From an uncultured Corynebacterium sp. (GTDB lineage: Bacteria > Actinomycetota > Actinomycetes > Mycobacteriales > Mycobacteriaceae), in NCBI GenBank assembly GCA_943914355.1, contig CALUBS010000002.1:1-64000 (forward strand): a stretch of DNA of 64,000 nt, in the 5' to 3' direction. Under the pieces are notes generated by a model that saw only the letters and a program-made list of their open reading frames with translations, was not told where the DNA came from and made no database searches. A program made the translations under genes and the position numbers. The stretch's first letter is position 1; every line of letters starts with the position of its first letter. Positions 18,437 to 27,153 of this stretch are shown piece by piece.

Positions 18437-19617
18437 TGTCTAAGCTTTGGCCGGATCGTCTGCGCGACTGGATTGGCCCGCCGTGGCGAATCCCCATCCC
18501 CGTGTTCTTCGGCGTGCTTTTGCCCAACGCCGCGAACTTTTTGCACACCGATTCACCCTTCCAGGCCATCGTGGCGGTCTTGTACACCGTCGGCATTCCG
18601 CTCGCGCTGTGGCTGCATCCCAAGCTGCAAGAAAAGTCCATTTTCTTCATCGCCGGCACCATGACGTTGTGCATTTTTACGCCCTTGGCCTCCCTGGCGA
18701 ACTTCCACGCCCCGATTTTCGCCTACACGGCTTTTCTCATTGGCACGCACTCGCGCAAGCGCTTGCGCTATATCTGGCTTGCATGGATTGCCCTGGGCTC
18801 CCTGGCGGGAACCACCGCAAGCCTGTTTGGTGAAAAGGTCTTCGCAGGCAGCGATATCGGCTTGGGCGATGCGACCATGAGCCCGCTGCTTGCCTATGCC
18901 GGCACGGTCTTGCTCGGCTGGCCGGTCCTCGGCTTTTTCTACTTGCTCGGCACCAATAACCGGAAGCGCAGGGAGGGCCAACAGCTGCTCATCGAGCGCG
19001 CGGAGATGGCCGGCGCCGTGGAGCGCAACCGCATTGCCCGGGAGATGCACGATATCGTCGCCCACAACCTCGCCGGGGTCATTGCGCTTGCCGATGGCGC
19101 CCGGTTCGCCGCCGCAAAAGACCCCAAGGTAGCCACAGAGGCGCTCGATACCATCGCCTCCACCTCCCGCGAATCCTTAAAACAGATGCGTAGCCTGCTA
19201 TCCGTCTTGCGCGAAGAAGACGCGCGCGGGGAAACCAAAGCCCCAGGCACCTCAGACATCGCAGGCCTATTTTCAGAGGCCCGGCGCGCTGGCTTCGATA
19301 TCACCGTTTACGGCATGGAAAAGTTACCAGCCGATAGCGACGAGCTTTATCAATTCACCATCTACCGCATCGTGCAGGAGATACTGACGAATATGCTCAA
19401 ATACTCGAGCCAGAACAGGGGAACTCTGCGCTTTCGCAGCGATAAGTCGGCGCTTGTTATCGAAGGGCACAACCCCATGGCGCAGCCGGACGAGGACCAC
19501 AGTCCCGGCTATGGGCTCATCGGGATGAAAGAGCGTGTGAAGGCCTATGGTGGCAGTGTGTCCACCAAGGCCGAGGATGGAACGTTTGCAATCACCGTGG
19601 AGGTACCGCATGTCTAA
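18436..19617 (+). CDS. Two-component sensor histidine kinase (NarL/HisKA_3 type)
   Basis: A 393-residue membrane sensor kinase with unknown signal. The N-terminal 172 residues contain about five hydrophobic segments and almost no extracellular domain, as in intramembrane-sensing kinases. The phosphoacceptor box is REMHDIVAHNLAGV with His205. The ATPase domain has EILTNMLKYSS (N box) and GYGLIGMKERV (G box). It overlaps the response regulator gene by eight bases. A two-gene ABC exporter follows, suggesting that the system controls or is served by that exporter. Confidence 0.9.
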   Translation: MSKLWPDRLRDWIGPPWRIPIPVFFGVLLPNAANFLHTDSPFQAIVAVLYTVGIPLALWLHPKLQEKSIFFIAGTMTLCIFTPLASLANFHAPIFAYTAFLIGTHSRKRLRYIWLAWIALGSLAGTTASLFGEKVFAGSDIGLGDATMSPLLAYAGTVLLGWPVLGFFYLLGTNNRKRREGQQLLIERAEMAGAVERNRIAREMHDIVAHNLAGVIALADGARFAAAKDPKVATEALDTIASTSRESLKQMRSLLSVLREEDARGETKAPGTSDIAGLFSEARRAGFDITVYGMEKLPADSDELYQFTIYRIVQEILTNMLKYSSQNRGTLRFRSDKSALVIEGHNPMAQPDEDHSPGYGLIGMKERVKAYGGSVSTKAEDGTFAITVEVPHV

Positions 19618-20371
19618 TCCGGAACAGGAACCTGAGCCCATTCGCATTGCGCTTGTCGATGACCAACCGCTCCTGCGCGTCGGGTTCGCCATGCTGATTG
19701 GCTCGCAGGAGGATATGAGCGTGGTCTGGCAGGCCTCCGATGGCGATGAAGTATTGGACCTCGCGCGGCAAGAGCCCGTCGATATCATCCTCATGGACGT
19801 GCAGATGGCGCGGGTCAACGGCATTGCGGCCACGGAGGAAGTGCTCCCAGAATGTCCCGATACCAAGGTCATCATGCTGACCACCTTTGATGATCACAAC
19901 TTTGTCCACGGTGCAATCTCTGCCGGGGCATCCGGATTCTTGCTCAAAGACGTCGAACCCGAGGAACTGCTCTCAGCCATTCGCACCGTGTATTCAGGCG
20001 AGGCCGTGCTCTCACCGCGCATTACCGCTCAGGTGCTCCAACAAGTGCGCAGCGAGGAGGGTGGGGACAGCAGGAAGGCGCACTCGGCTTCGCACACCGC
20101 TGCGGATGCACAGCCAGGCGCCACCACCGCGACGGCTCCGCCGTCCGCGGAACTTACCCCGCGCGAGATGGATATTTTAAGGCTTATGGCGCTGGGGTAT
20201 TCGAATACCGAAATCTCTGAAGAGGAATTTGTCTCCATGGCAACGGTCAAGACCCACGTGCGCCACGTGCTGACCAAGACCGGGTCGCGCGACCGCGTCC
20301 AGGCCGTGCTGTATGCCTATACCCATGGGGTGGTCACCGTGGAAGAGCTGCTCTCTCATCCCCAGGGATGA
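19610..20371 (+). CDS. LuxR-family response regulator
   Basis: A 253-residue DNA-binding response regulator, the partner of the preceding kinase. The receiver domain has acidic residues in LVDDQ, the phosphoacceptor Asp63 (LMDVQMA) and the conserved Lys in GFLLKDVEPEEL. The C-terminal LuxR HTH begins at LTPREMDILRLMALGYSN. Between them (about residues 147-182) is an unusually long Ala/Thr/Ser-rich linker. ATG 19610 lies after GGAGG within the end of the kinase gene, so the pair is translationally coupled. Confidence 0.92.
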   Translation: MSNPEQEPEPIRIALVDDQPLLRVGFAMLIGSQEDMSVVWQASDGDEVLDLARQEPVDIILMDVQMARVNGIAATEEVLPECPDTKVIMLTTFDDHNFVHGAISAGASGFLLKDVEPEELLSAIRTVYSGEAVLSPRITAQVLQQVRSEEGGDSRKAHSASHTAADAQPGATTATAPPSAELTPREMDILRLMALGYSNTEISEEEFVSMATVKTHVRHVLTKTGSRDRVQAVLYAYTHGVVTVEELLSHPQG

Positions 20372-20430
20372 ACCGCTAAATCCGCTTCGAGGATGGTTAC
20401 ATCGCGCCGGGAAAACGACACGATAAAACC

Positions 20431-21330
20431 ATGCTCACAGTCACACAGCTTTCCAAGAAGTACGGTTCCTTTACAGCAGTAGACAACCTCTCCTTTGAGG
20501 TTCCCGATGGCCAAGTCACCGGGTTCTTGGGGCCCAATGGCTCCGGCAAATCCACCACGATGCGCATGTGCGTGGGGCTAGAAAATCCCACCTCCGGCAC
20601 CGCTACATTCGATGGCACCCCATTTCGCGAACTACCCGATCCCGCCTCCACGGTGGGCACCTTGCTTGATGCTAATTGGTTCCATCCCGGCCGCAGCGCC
20701 CGCGACCACTTGGGCTATATGGCGGCATTGCAGGGAGTATCGATGGATCACGTCGATGACACCTTAGAGCGCGTCGGGCTCGGGAAAGTGGCGAAAAAGC
20801 GCATCGGGGGTTATTCGCTTGGCATGAAGCAGCGCCTCGGACTTGCCTGCGCCATGATGGGCCAGCCTAAGCATTTGCTTCTCGATGAACCCGTCAACGG
20901 CCTCGACCCCGAGGGCGTGCACTGGATGCGCGACCGCATCCGGGAATTCGCCGCTGGGGGATGCTCCGTGCTTGTTTCTTCCCACATGTTGTCAGAAATG
21001 CAGCTGACGGCAGACCGCCTGGTGGTCATCGGCAAGGGCAGGCTCGTTGGCGAAGGAACGGTAGAAGAATTCGTCAATGCCTCCGGTGCCGCCACCGTGG
21101 AGGTCGTGGTGGATCAGCCAGAAGAATTGGCCCGCTTGCTGCACGATTCGCAGGCGGAAACTTCCTTTGATGGGGAAGTGCTGCGCATTACCGGCTTGGA
21201 CCGCGACGAGGTCGGCCAATTGTGCTTTGACCACCGCATCCGCATCAGCAGCCTTGAAGTCAAGCACCCCTCCTTGGAAGACGCCTTCCTTGGCGCTACC
21301 GCAGATCACCTGGATTACCGCTCCGCATAA
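20431..21330 (+). CDS. ABC transporter ATP-binding protein
   Basis: A 299-residue ATPase of the CcmA/bacitracin-exporter type. It has Walker A GPNGSGKST (residues 34-42), the signature YSLGMKQRLGLACAM, Walker B LLLDEPVNGLDP and the H-loop SSHMLSEM. A C-terminal extension of about 80 residues follows the nucleotide-binding domain. It is 59 bases after the response regulator and 28 bases before its permease. Transported substrate unknown; systems of this layout often export antibiotics or peptides. Confidence 0.9.
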   Translation: MLTVTQLSKKYGSFTAVDNLSFEVPDGQVTGFLGPNGSGKSTTMRMCVGLENPTSGTATFDGTPFRELPDPASTVGTLLDANWFHPGRSARDHLGYMAALQGVSMDHVDDTLERVGLGKVAKKRIGGYSLGMKQRLGLACAMMGQPKHLLLDEPVNGLDPEGVHWMRDRIREFAAGGCSVLVSSHMLSEMQLTADRLVVIGKGRLVGEGTVEEFVNASGAATVEVVVDQPEELARLLHDSQAETSFDGEVLRITGLDRDEVGQLCFDHRIRISSLEVKHPSLEDAFLGATADHLDYRSA

Positions 21331-21358
21331 CTCGCTTAAGAAAGGCAGATGACGAGCC

Positions 21359-22096
21359 ATGAATACCATCGTTTCCGAATCCCGCAAGATATTTTCCCTG
21401 CGCTCCACGTGGGTCTACCTCGCTATCATCACCGTTGGGCTAACAGCCGCCAACGTGCTGATGGGAGCTCTCCGCACTGACGACAGCGCCCTCCAATCCT
21501 CCGATCTAGCCATCGGCGCCATCTTTGCCGTGGTCATCATGATCTTTTCCTCGGCCACGCTAGTCGGCGGCGACCTACAAAAAGGCACCGTAGCCTGGAG
21601 CTACCTATCTACCAACCGGCGCCTGCAGGTGCTTTCGAGCCAAATCCTCGTCATCACCGTGGCCAACGTCGCCGCCGCGGGCCTAGCCGGCGTCCTCGGA
21701 ATGTTGTTTAACGCTGCGCTCGGCAGCTCGTATGACTTCTCCAGCTTCGTGCACTACCCGGATAACGCCGTGTTCCTGTTTACCTTTATGGAATACATCG
21801 TCTATACCCTGCTGGCCACCAGCCTGGCTTATATCCTGCGCAGCGGCACCTTTGCGGCCATGCTGCTCATTATCGAATACTTCGTCATCGAAAGCGTGCT
21901 GACCTCGATGGACATGGGCTGGGCCAAAATCATCCTGCAGATTTTGCCCGATGCTAACCTGCGCACCTTCCTTCAAGGCCAAGACACCTTCGGGCTCATG
22001 GCCCCGCAATGGGCATCCGGAGTCATCGTCTTGGCCATGGTGGTAGCGGTCCTCGGCGGGGCCGCGGCCGTCCAGCGACGCCGCGCCGTGGTCTAG
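21359..22096 (+). CDS. ABC-2 type transporter permease
   Basis: A 245-residue integral membrane protein with about six hydrophobic segments. It includes NTIVSESRKIFSLRSTWVYLAI at the N-terminus, a form typical of ABC-2 permeases that start on the cytoplasmic side. It partners the ATPase immediately upstream. It converges with yaaA, with 22 bases between the stops and no obvious terminator. Confidence 0.85.
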   Translation: MNTIVSESRKIFSLRSTWVYLAIITVGLTAANVLMGALRTDDSALQSSDLAIGAIFAVVIMIFSSATLVGGDLQKGTVAWSYLSTNRRLQVLSSQILVITVANVAAAGLAGVLGMLFNAALGSSYDFSSFVHYPDNAVFLFTFMEYIVYTLLATSLAYILRSGTFAAMLLIIEYFVIESVLTSMDMGWAKIILQILPDANLRTFLQGQDTFGLMAPQWASGVIVLAMVVAVLGGAAAVQRRRAVV

Positions 22097-22118
22097 GCTC
22101 CCCGCGGGCACTCACACC

Positions 22119-22841
22119 TTATGGGGATACGACGAGGGTAAGCTCCCTTGAGCCGTGCGATGGTTCTTCTACCGTCATGCCGGCAGCGCGCGCAATAGCG
22201 GCGACATCGGCGGCGCTGAAGGCATCGGCAGGCGAAAGCGCCAGCTCCCGGGCCAACAGGCCCTTATAGTGCTTATTAAAGTGGCTGACCACCTTGCGCG
22301 AGCCATCCGGCTGCACGCTTTCTACCCGCACCGTCACGGCCGAAGGCAGCCGGCCCAGTTGCTGGTAGGTGCCCGAGCGCAGATCCACCACCAGCTCGTC
22401 GATGTTTTCTAACGCCTGCGTTACCTGCTTGCCCCAATAAGACTTCATGGTGCGACCGCCCAGCTTGGTACCGCCCGATAAGCGGTAATGGGGGATAGGG
22501 TCGTCCGCGCGCAGGAGCCCGAAGAGGGCATCGCCAATAGCAAGGCGTTGCCATGAGGGAAGGGTGGATGCAGAAAGTGCATCAAAAAGCACGCCAGTAT
22601 AGCGCTCGAGCGCCGGCATGGTGGGGGTGGTAAAAAGCTGATTGTTCGATTCAGCCTCACCGCGTAGCTTCTCCGAGAGCTTAAGCACAACCATCGCCTC
22701 ATCGATGGGAAGAGACTGCAGCTCAGCGGCGATTTCGCGCCGGGTATCGCTTAGTTCGGGAAAAGATAGGTTGGCAAAATCAAGCGGCTTTCCCGTGCCG
22801 CCATGAGCCTTGGTTTCTGAAGGAGGGAGGACAATGAGCAT
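22119..22841 (-). CDS. yaaA: YaaA/DUF328 peroxide-stress protein
   Basis: A 240-residue member of the YaaA family; E. coli YaaA lowers free iron and protects DNA during peroxide stress. It shows the family start [11 protein letters not shown], the [10 protein letters not shown] region, and the [14 protein letters not shown] segment near the C-terminus. Length is normal. TACCCT (22848-22853, minus strand) lies six bases before the ATG. It is transcribed divergently from proS, with only 30 bases between the two start codons. Confidence 0.88.
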   Translation of the reverse strand: MLIVLPPSETKAHGGTGKPLDFANLSFPELSDTRREIAAELQSLPIDEAMVVLKLSEKLRGEAESNNQLFTTPTMPALERYTGVLFDALSASTLPSWQRLAIGDALFGLLRADDPIPHYRLSGGTKLGGRTMKSYWGKQVTQALENIDELVVDLRSGTYQQLGRLPSAVTVRVESVQPDGSRKVVSHFNKHYKGLLARELALSPADAFSAADVAAIARAAGMTVEEPSHGSRELTLVVSP

Positions 22842-22847
22842 ATAGAT

Positions 22848-22871
22848 AGGGTAGCGATGTATATTTTGACC
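22848..22871. promoter_or_regulatory. Face-to-face leaderless promoters of yaaA and proS
   Basis: TACCCT (22848-22853, minus strand) serves yaaA and TATATT (22860-22865, plus strand) serves proS; each ends six bases before its ATG. The two -10 elements are six bases apart. The -35 region of each would lie at or inside the other gene's start codon, so the two polymerases should compete. Confidence 0.55.
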
Positions 22872-24641
22872 ATGATTACCCGCCTTTCTGAACTATTTCT
22901 CCGCACCCTTCGTGAGGACCCGGCCGATGCCGAGGTCCCCAGCCACAAGCTGCTGGTGCGTGCCGGTTACGTGCGCCGCGTCGCGCCGGGCATTTATACC
23001 TGGTTGCCGTTGGGGCTGCGCACCCTGCGCAAGATTGAAGACGTAGTACGCCAAGAAATGGACGCCATAGGCGGGCAAGAGATGCTTTTCCCGGCGCTGC
23101 TACCGCGCGAGCCCTATGAAAAGACCAACCGTTGGGTGGAATACGGTCCCAACCTATTCCGGCTGCAGGACCGCAAGAACGCGGACTTGCTGCTGGGCCC
23201 CACGCACGAGGAAATGTTTGCCAATGCCGTTAAGGACATGTATTCCTCGTACAAGGACTTCCCGGTCACCTTGTATCAAATTCAGACCAAGTACCGCGAC
23301 GAGGAACGCCCCCGCGCCGGGGTGCTGCGCGGGCGCGAGTTCGTGATGAAGGATTCCTACTCCTTCGATATGAACGATGAGGGCCTCGATTCCTCCTACG
23401 CCCGCCACCGCAAGGCGTATCAGAATGTTTTTGACCGCTTGGAAATCGATTACGCCATTTGTAAGGCCACTTCTGGGGCGATGGGCGGATCCGCCTCCGA
23501 GGAGTTCTTGGCAGTTTCTGAGGTGGGCGAAGACCTTTTTGTTCGCTCTACCGAGGGCGATTATGCAGCCAATGTAGAGGCGGTCGTGACCCAAGCGCCC
23601 CCAGAAAAGGACATCGCGGGCCAGCCGGCGGCAAAGGAATACCGGACCCCGGATGCCGCCACCATTGAAGCGCTTGTGCACTGGGCGAAGACCGAGGACA
23701 TTGCGGTCGACGGCCATGAGGTTCGGGCCACAGATATCCTCAAGTGCGTCATGGTGGAGGTAACCCACCCGGCGCTAGAGGATTCTGAAGAGAAGAAGGA
23801 ACTGGCGGCCGTGCTGATTCCGGGCGACCGCGAACTAGATCCCAAGCGCCTTGAAGCGGCCTTGGAACCGGCAGAGTTCAGCCTGGCAAGCGATAAGATT
23901 TACGCGCAATACGATTTCTTGGAGCAGGGCTTTGTGGGCCCTCGCGTGCTGAATTCCAATGGCGTGAAGGTCTTTGCCGATCCCCGCGTGGTCAAGGGAT
24001 CTTCCTGGATCACCGGCGCCGATGCACAAAGCTGCTACGTCGTGGGCTGCGTGGCAGGCCGCGATTTCCACGTCGATGAGTTTGTGGAAGCGGCCGAGGT
24101 TAAAGAGGGCGATCCCGCACCAGATAACCAGGGTACCTTGGCTTTGCAGCGCGGCATCGAGCTGGGCCACATCTTCCAGTTGGGCCGGAAGTACACCGAG
24201 GCTTTTGACGTGCAGATTCTTGATGAAAACGGGAAGCGCGCTATTCCCACGATGGGCTCTTATGGCATCGGCATCTCCCGTATGCTGGCCGTGCTGGCAG
24301 AGCAGCGCCACGATGATAAGGGCCTGAATTGGCCGGTTGCGGTGGCGCCGTACCAGGTGCACGTGGCGGTGGCGAATAAGGATGCAGCGGCCATGGAGGC
24401 CGGCGATAAGCTGGTAGAAGAGCTGTCCCAGGCGGGCCTTGAGGTGCTTTTCGATGACCGCCCTAAGGTCTCTCCAGGCGTGAAGTTCAAGGATGCAGAG
24501 CTGCTCGGCATGCCGTTTGTGGCCATCTTGGGACGCGCCTTCAAAGATGGCATCATCGAGCTGCGGATCCGCGGGCAGGAAACGCTGGAGGTCCCGGCGG
24601 AGAAAATAGTGGATAAGCTCCTCGAGTTGGTGCGGGCTTAG
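22872..24641 (+). CDS. proS: Prolyl-tRNA synthetase
   Basis: Class II aminoacyl-tRNA synthetase that charges tRNA-Pro. The 589-residue protein is the bacterial form with an insertion editing domain (about residues 220-400) between motifs 2 and 3. Motif 2 includes [22 protein letters not shown]; motif 3 includes [11 protein letters not shown]. The C-terminal anticodon-binding domain has [10 protein letters not shown] chose ATG 22872, giving [13 protein letters not shown] as in other actinobacterial ProRS, rather than ATG 22857, because TATATT sits six bases upstream. Confidence 0.95.
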   Translation: MITRLSELFLRTLREDPADAEVPSHKLLVRAGYVRRVAPGIYTWLPLGLRTLRKIEDVVRQEMDAIGGQEMLFPALLPREPYEKTNRWVEYGPNLFRLQDRKNADLLLGPTHEEMFANAVKDMYSSYKDFPVTLYQIQTKYRDEERPRAGVLRGREFVMKDSYSFDMNDEGLDSSYARHRKAYQNVFDRLEIDYAICKATSGAMGGSASEEFLAVSEVGEDLFVRSTEGDYAANVEAVVTQAPPEKDIAGQPAAKEYRTPDAATIEALVHWAKTEDIAVDGHEVRATDILKCVMVEVTHPALEDSEEKKELAAVLIPGDRELDPKRLEAALEPAEFSLASDKIYAQYDFLEQGFVGPRVLNSNGVKVFADPRVVKGSSWITGADAQSCYVVGCVAGRDFHVDEFVEAAEVKEGDPAPDNQGTLALQRGIELGHIFQLGRKYTEAFDVQILDENGKRAIPTMGSYGIGISRMLAVLAEQRHDDKGLNWPVAVAPYQVHVAVANKDAAAMEAGDKLVEELSQAGLEVLFDDRPKVSPGVKFKDAELLGMPFVAILGRAFKDGIIELRIRGQETLEVPAEKIVDKLLELVRA

Positions 24642-24701
24642 CTCAAAGCACCGCGCCAAGGCCCAGCGCTCATAAGCAGCGGCAAGGTATCGTGGGGAAG
24701 C

Positions 24702-25064
24702 ATGAGACTTAATAAGAAGGTGCTTCCCACGGCTCTTATCACCATGGGAGCGCTTCATTTCCTACGCGCGAAGAATTTCGAATCCATTGTGCCGCCGCAG
24801 CTGCCGGGATCGCCGCGGTTGTATAACTTTGCCTCCGGCGCCTGGGAGATAGCTACGGGCTGTTTGCTCACCGATCACGCCACCCGTGAATCCGGCGGCG
24901 CGTTAGCCGCGGCGCTATTTCTTGCCGTGTGGCCGGCGAATATGTACCACGCCTGGATCGAGCGCGACGCAGGATGGCCGAAGAAGCTTTATCACATCAT
25001 TCGGCTGCCGCTGCAGATTCCGTTGATTCGCTACGCATGGAAGATTGCGCAGGGCAGGGCATAA
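24702..25064 (+). CDS. DoxX-like small membrane protein
   Basis: A 120-residue protein with about four hydrophobic segments, a conserved-looking MGALHFLRAKNFESIVPPQLP start and WPANMYHAWIERD. This pattern fits DoxX/DUF-type membrane proteins of unknown function. TATCGT (24688-24693) lies eight bases before the ATG with no ribosome binding site, so a leaderless mRNA is plausible. It sits between proS and the rpf gene and ends at a shared bidirectional terminator. Confidence 0.75.
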   Translation: MRLNKKVLPTALITMGALHFLRAKNFESIVPPQLPGSPRLYNFASGAWEIATGCLLTDHATRESGGALAAALFLAVWPANMYHAWIERDAGWPKKLYHIIRLPLQIPLIRYAWKIAQGRA

Positions 25065-25076
25065 AACCCAAAAAGC

Positions 25077-25140
25077 ACCGACTCCCCTGTTTTCCCGGGC
25101 AATAGGGCCCGAGAAGAATACCGGGGGAGTCGGTTGTTTG
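25077..25140. terminator. Bidirectional terminator between the DoxX-like gene and rpf
   Basis: ACCGACTCCCC (25077-25087) pairs with GGGGAGTCGGT (25124-25134) and encloses a CCCGGGC/GGGCCCG-type inner hairpin. The A-rich left flank and TTGTTTG right flank make it usable from both sides. Confidence 0.8.
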
Positions 25141-25192
25141 CGTGATGCTGCGCTAGCGTCGGCATCACGCGACCGCTGTGGGCGGAAGCCGA

Positions 25193-25522
25193 TTAGCCAG
25201 CCACGGGGCCGCCGCAATTAGGCCATGCGCCAGCACCCTGGGTAGCAAGAACGTTTTCAGCGATTTCGATCTGCTGTTGCTTGGTGGCTTGATCAGCGGT
25301 AGGCGCGTACTGGGTGCCGCCGCTACCGGCCCAGGTTTGCTGCGAGAACTGCAGCCCACCGTGGTAGCCATTGCCTGTGTTGATGTGCCAATCACCGCCG
25401 GACTCGCACGCGGCGACTTGGTCCCACGCGCTTTCCGGGGCGGCGTTGGCGGCAGGGGCGGCAATGCCCGCGATGCCCAACGTAGCTGCGGCCATAGTGA
25501 GCAAAGTCTTCTTCGTACGCAT
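25193..25522 (-). CDS. rpf: Small resuscitation-promoting factor (Rpf), secreted transglycosylase-like
   Basis: Secreted muralytic protein that promotes regrowth of resting actinobacteria. The 109-residue precursor has a basic, hydrophobic Sec signal ending at about ANA-AP (residue 28). The rest is a single Rpf domain with catalytic Glu40 in ACESGGDWHINTGNGYHGG, Cys39 and Cys103 likely in the fold's disulfide, and LQFSQQTW. There is no LysM or G5 domain, so it is a minimal Rpf. An in-frame ATG 21 bases upstream was rejected: it lies before AAGGAG, which serves ATG 25522 with ten-base spacing. Confidence 0.92.
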   Translation of the reverse strand: MRTKKTLLTMAAATLGIAGIAAPAANAAPESAWDQVAACESGGDWHINTGNGYHGGLQFSQQTWAGSGGTQYAPTADQATKQQQIEIAENVLATQGAGAWPNCGGPVAG

Positions 25523-25566
25523 TGAGAAAGCACTCCTTCTCATTGTGTTTTGGGGCTTGTGGTATC

Positions 25567-25599
25567 TCCACCAAGCACGTAATCCACCAAATTACGTAA
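25567..25599 (-). repeat. Tandem 16/17-base repeat in the rpf upstream region
   Basis: On the minus strand TTACGTAATTTGGTGGA (25583-25599) is followed directly by TTACGTGCTTGGTGGA (25567-25582). The copies share TTACGT and TTGGTGGA in the same order. They lie 45-77 bases before the rpf ATG, where they could be a paired operator or a leader element. I do not recognise the motif. Confidence 0.75.
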
Positions 25600-25703
25600 G
25601 GGCCGAACGAATTATCAATGAATATCGGCCTATAACTCGCTGACTTTTCTCTGCCCGCCGGACAGTGAATGTTCAGGTAGACACGGTGGGTCAATACTCG
25701 AAG

Positions 25704-26552
25704 CTATGCGGCCTTGGCTTCGGCGGCGATGCCGATTAACCAGTTCAGCCACTCCTGGTTTGGGCTTTCTTGTTGTGCGGCAGCCACCGCAGCCGCGTGC
25801 CACTTATCTGCGTCTTGTTCAACCAAGGTATCGAGGAAGGCTGCAGCGGAGTCCGCATCGCTGGGAAGCGTGGCTGCGCCGGAAGAATAGGCAGGCTCCG
25901 GCTGGGGAGCCTCGCCATTCTGGCTAAGCGCCTCTTGCAGTTGGTCGATGCGGCGGTGATGGAGGCTTAAGAGCTTATCGATGCGCCCCTCGGCAGCAGG
26001 ATCGCTATAAGCCCGAGCGAAATCCAGGCCAAAGACCTGCTCGTATTCCCACTGCAACAAATCAGCCGCGCTCTCGCGGTGGGGCTGGGAGAGCGTGGGA
26101 ATATCGGGGGCATCGCCAGGCAGCCAGGCATTAAGCGTGATGGCCTGTTGCGTGACTATGGGCCGCGACTCAGAACTGACCTCATCGGCGGCTTCCGTGG
26201 TGGCAGAGGCGGCTTCTTCTAGCAGCTGGGAGGAATCTGTGGCAGGTGGTGCCTGCGTCGGGCGTTCCACCTCACAGCTGTGTGGGACGTTTCCTTGGTC
26301 ATCGGTGCCGCAGAGGCGCGCAATCTCCTCATACAGCGCATCGGCCTGCGAGCTGCGCATATCCGCGGCCGCATCATCGACGCCCTGGAGGGCGAGGCTA
26401 TCGCTCGCGGCGGCCACGGCGAGGCGCTCGAGCGCGTCTTCTGGGCGCGGGCCAAAATAGTCGACGACGGAATCGACTGCGGAACAGCCCGCGAGGGCGG
26501 GCAGGGCGGCAGTCGAGGCTACACAGGTTAAAGCAATACGTCGGCGGTTCAC
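25704..26552 (-). CDS. Alanine-rich lipoprotein, probable DUF4439 (ferritin-like) family
   Basis: A 282-residue predicted lipoprotein of unknown function. The signal peptide ends in LAGC with Cys23. An Ala/Ser/Glu-rich middle follows. The C-terminal half contains LQWEYEQVFGLDFARAYSD, FLDTLVEQDADKWHAAAVAA and EWLNWLIGIAAEA, which resemble the helical DUF4439 domain. M. tuberculosis has alanine-rich genes (Rv2843/Rv2844) in the same place between proS and rimP. GTG 26552 is chosen: TACAGT lies seven bases before it, and it gives a clean signal peptide. Family assignment is moderate. Confidence 0.75.
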   Translation of the reverse strand: MNRRRIALTCVASTAALPALAGCSAVDSVVDYFGPRPEDALERLAVAAASDSLALQGVDDAAADMRSSQADALYEEIARLCGTDDQGNVPHSCEVERPTQAPPATDSSQLLEEAASATTEAADEVSSESRPIVTQQAITLNAWLPGDAPDIPTLSQPHRESAADLLQWEYEQVFGLDFARAYSDPAAEGRIDKLLSLHHRRIDQLQEALSQNGEAPQPEPAYSSGAATLPSDADSAAAFLDTLVEQDADKWHAAAVAAAQQESPNQEWLNWLIGIAAEAKAA

Positions 26553-26559
26553 CCAAAAG

Positions 26560-26590
26560 ACTGTACCTCGAAGGACGTAGGCTAGTGGGC
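26560..26590. promoter_or_regulatory. Divergent leaderless promoters of the lipoprotein gene and rimP
   Basis: TACAGT (26560-26565, minus strand) is seven bases from GTG 26552. TAGGCT (26578-26583, plus strand) is seven bases from ATG 26591. The start codons are 38 bases apart. Confidence 0.55.
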
Positions 26591-27130
26591 ATGGCTTTCC
26601 CAGATGCACAACAATTAACTGATTTGCTCCAACCTCGCCTAGAAGCCCGCGGGCTGGACGTGGAGGATATTAAAACCACCAAGGCGGGAAAGAAATCACA
26701 GGTCATCATCCGCATCGATGGCGATAGGCGGCCCAGCTCTGACGTATTGGAGGAAGTCTCCGACGATATTTCGGCCTTCTTCGATGAAAAAGAGGCGGCG
26801 GGCGAGCTGAATTTTGGTGCCGGATATACATTGGAGGTCTCCACCCCCGGTGTGGATTTGCCGCTGACCGCACCGCGCCACTGGCGCCGCAACAAGGGGC
26901 GGAAGGTGACCTTTAATCGCGGCGACGACACGAGCCATACCGCGCGCATCGGCGCGCTCAACGCGGACGAAGATGCCGTTGTCCTTATCACCTCTGAGAA
27001 AAACGAGGTGCATACAGAAGTGGAGCGATTGGAAAACATTGCCCACGCAGTGGTAGAAATTGAGTTTGCACAGCCATCACAGCGTGAGTTAGACGCCGTG
27101 CACCAGCCATTTGCAGAAGCCGAGAGCTAA
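26591..27130 (+). CDS. rimP: Ribosome maturation factor RimP
   Basis: Assists assembly of the 30S subunit. The 179-residue protein has the N-terminal RimP domain (LQPRLEARGLDVEDIKTTKAGKKSQVIIRIDGD), the VSTPGVDLPLTAPRHWRRNKGRKV linker typical of the family, and a C-terminal SH3-like domain. ATG 26591 is supported by TAGGCT seven bases upstream; the frame is open further upstream but overlaps the divergent lipoprotein gene. It heads the rimP-nusA-ylxR-infB operon. Confidence 0.93.
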   Translation: MAFPDAQQLTDLLQPRLEARGLDVEDIKTTKAGKKSQVIIRIDGDRRPSSDVLEEVSDDISAFFDEKEAAGELNFGAGYTLEVSTPGVDLPLTAPRHWRRNKGRKVTFNRGDDTSHTARIGALNADEDAVVLITSEKNEVHTEVERLENIAHAVVEIEFAQPSQRELDAVHQPFAEAES

Positions 27131-27153
27131 CCGGCAATCGAGAGGATAGACAA

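Noticed and set aside
25523..25700. Possible c-di-AMP (ydaO/yuaA) riboswitch upstream of rpf
   Set aside because: Such riboswitches occur before rpf genes in Actinobacteria, but the conserved loops of that class are not present here.
26246..26590. Upstream extension of the rimP frame
   Set aside because: It overlaps the divergent lipoprotein gene and does not resemble RimP; the family start is ATG 26591.
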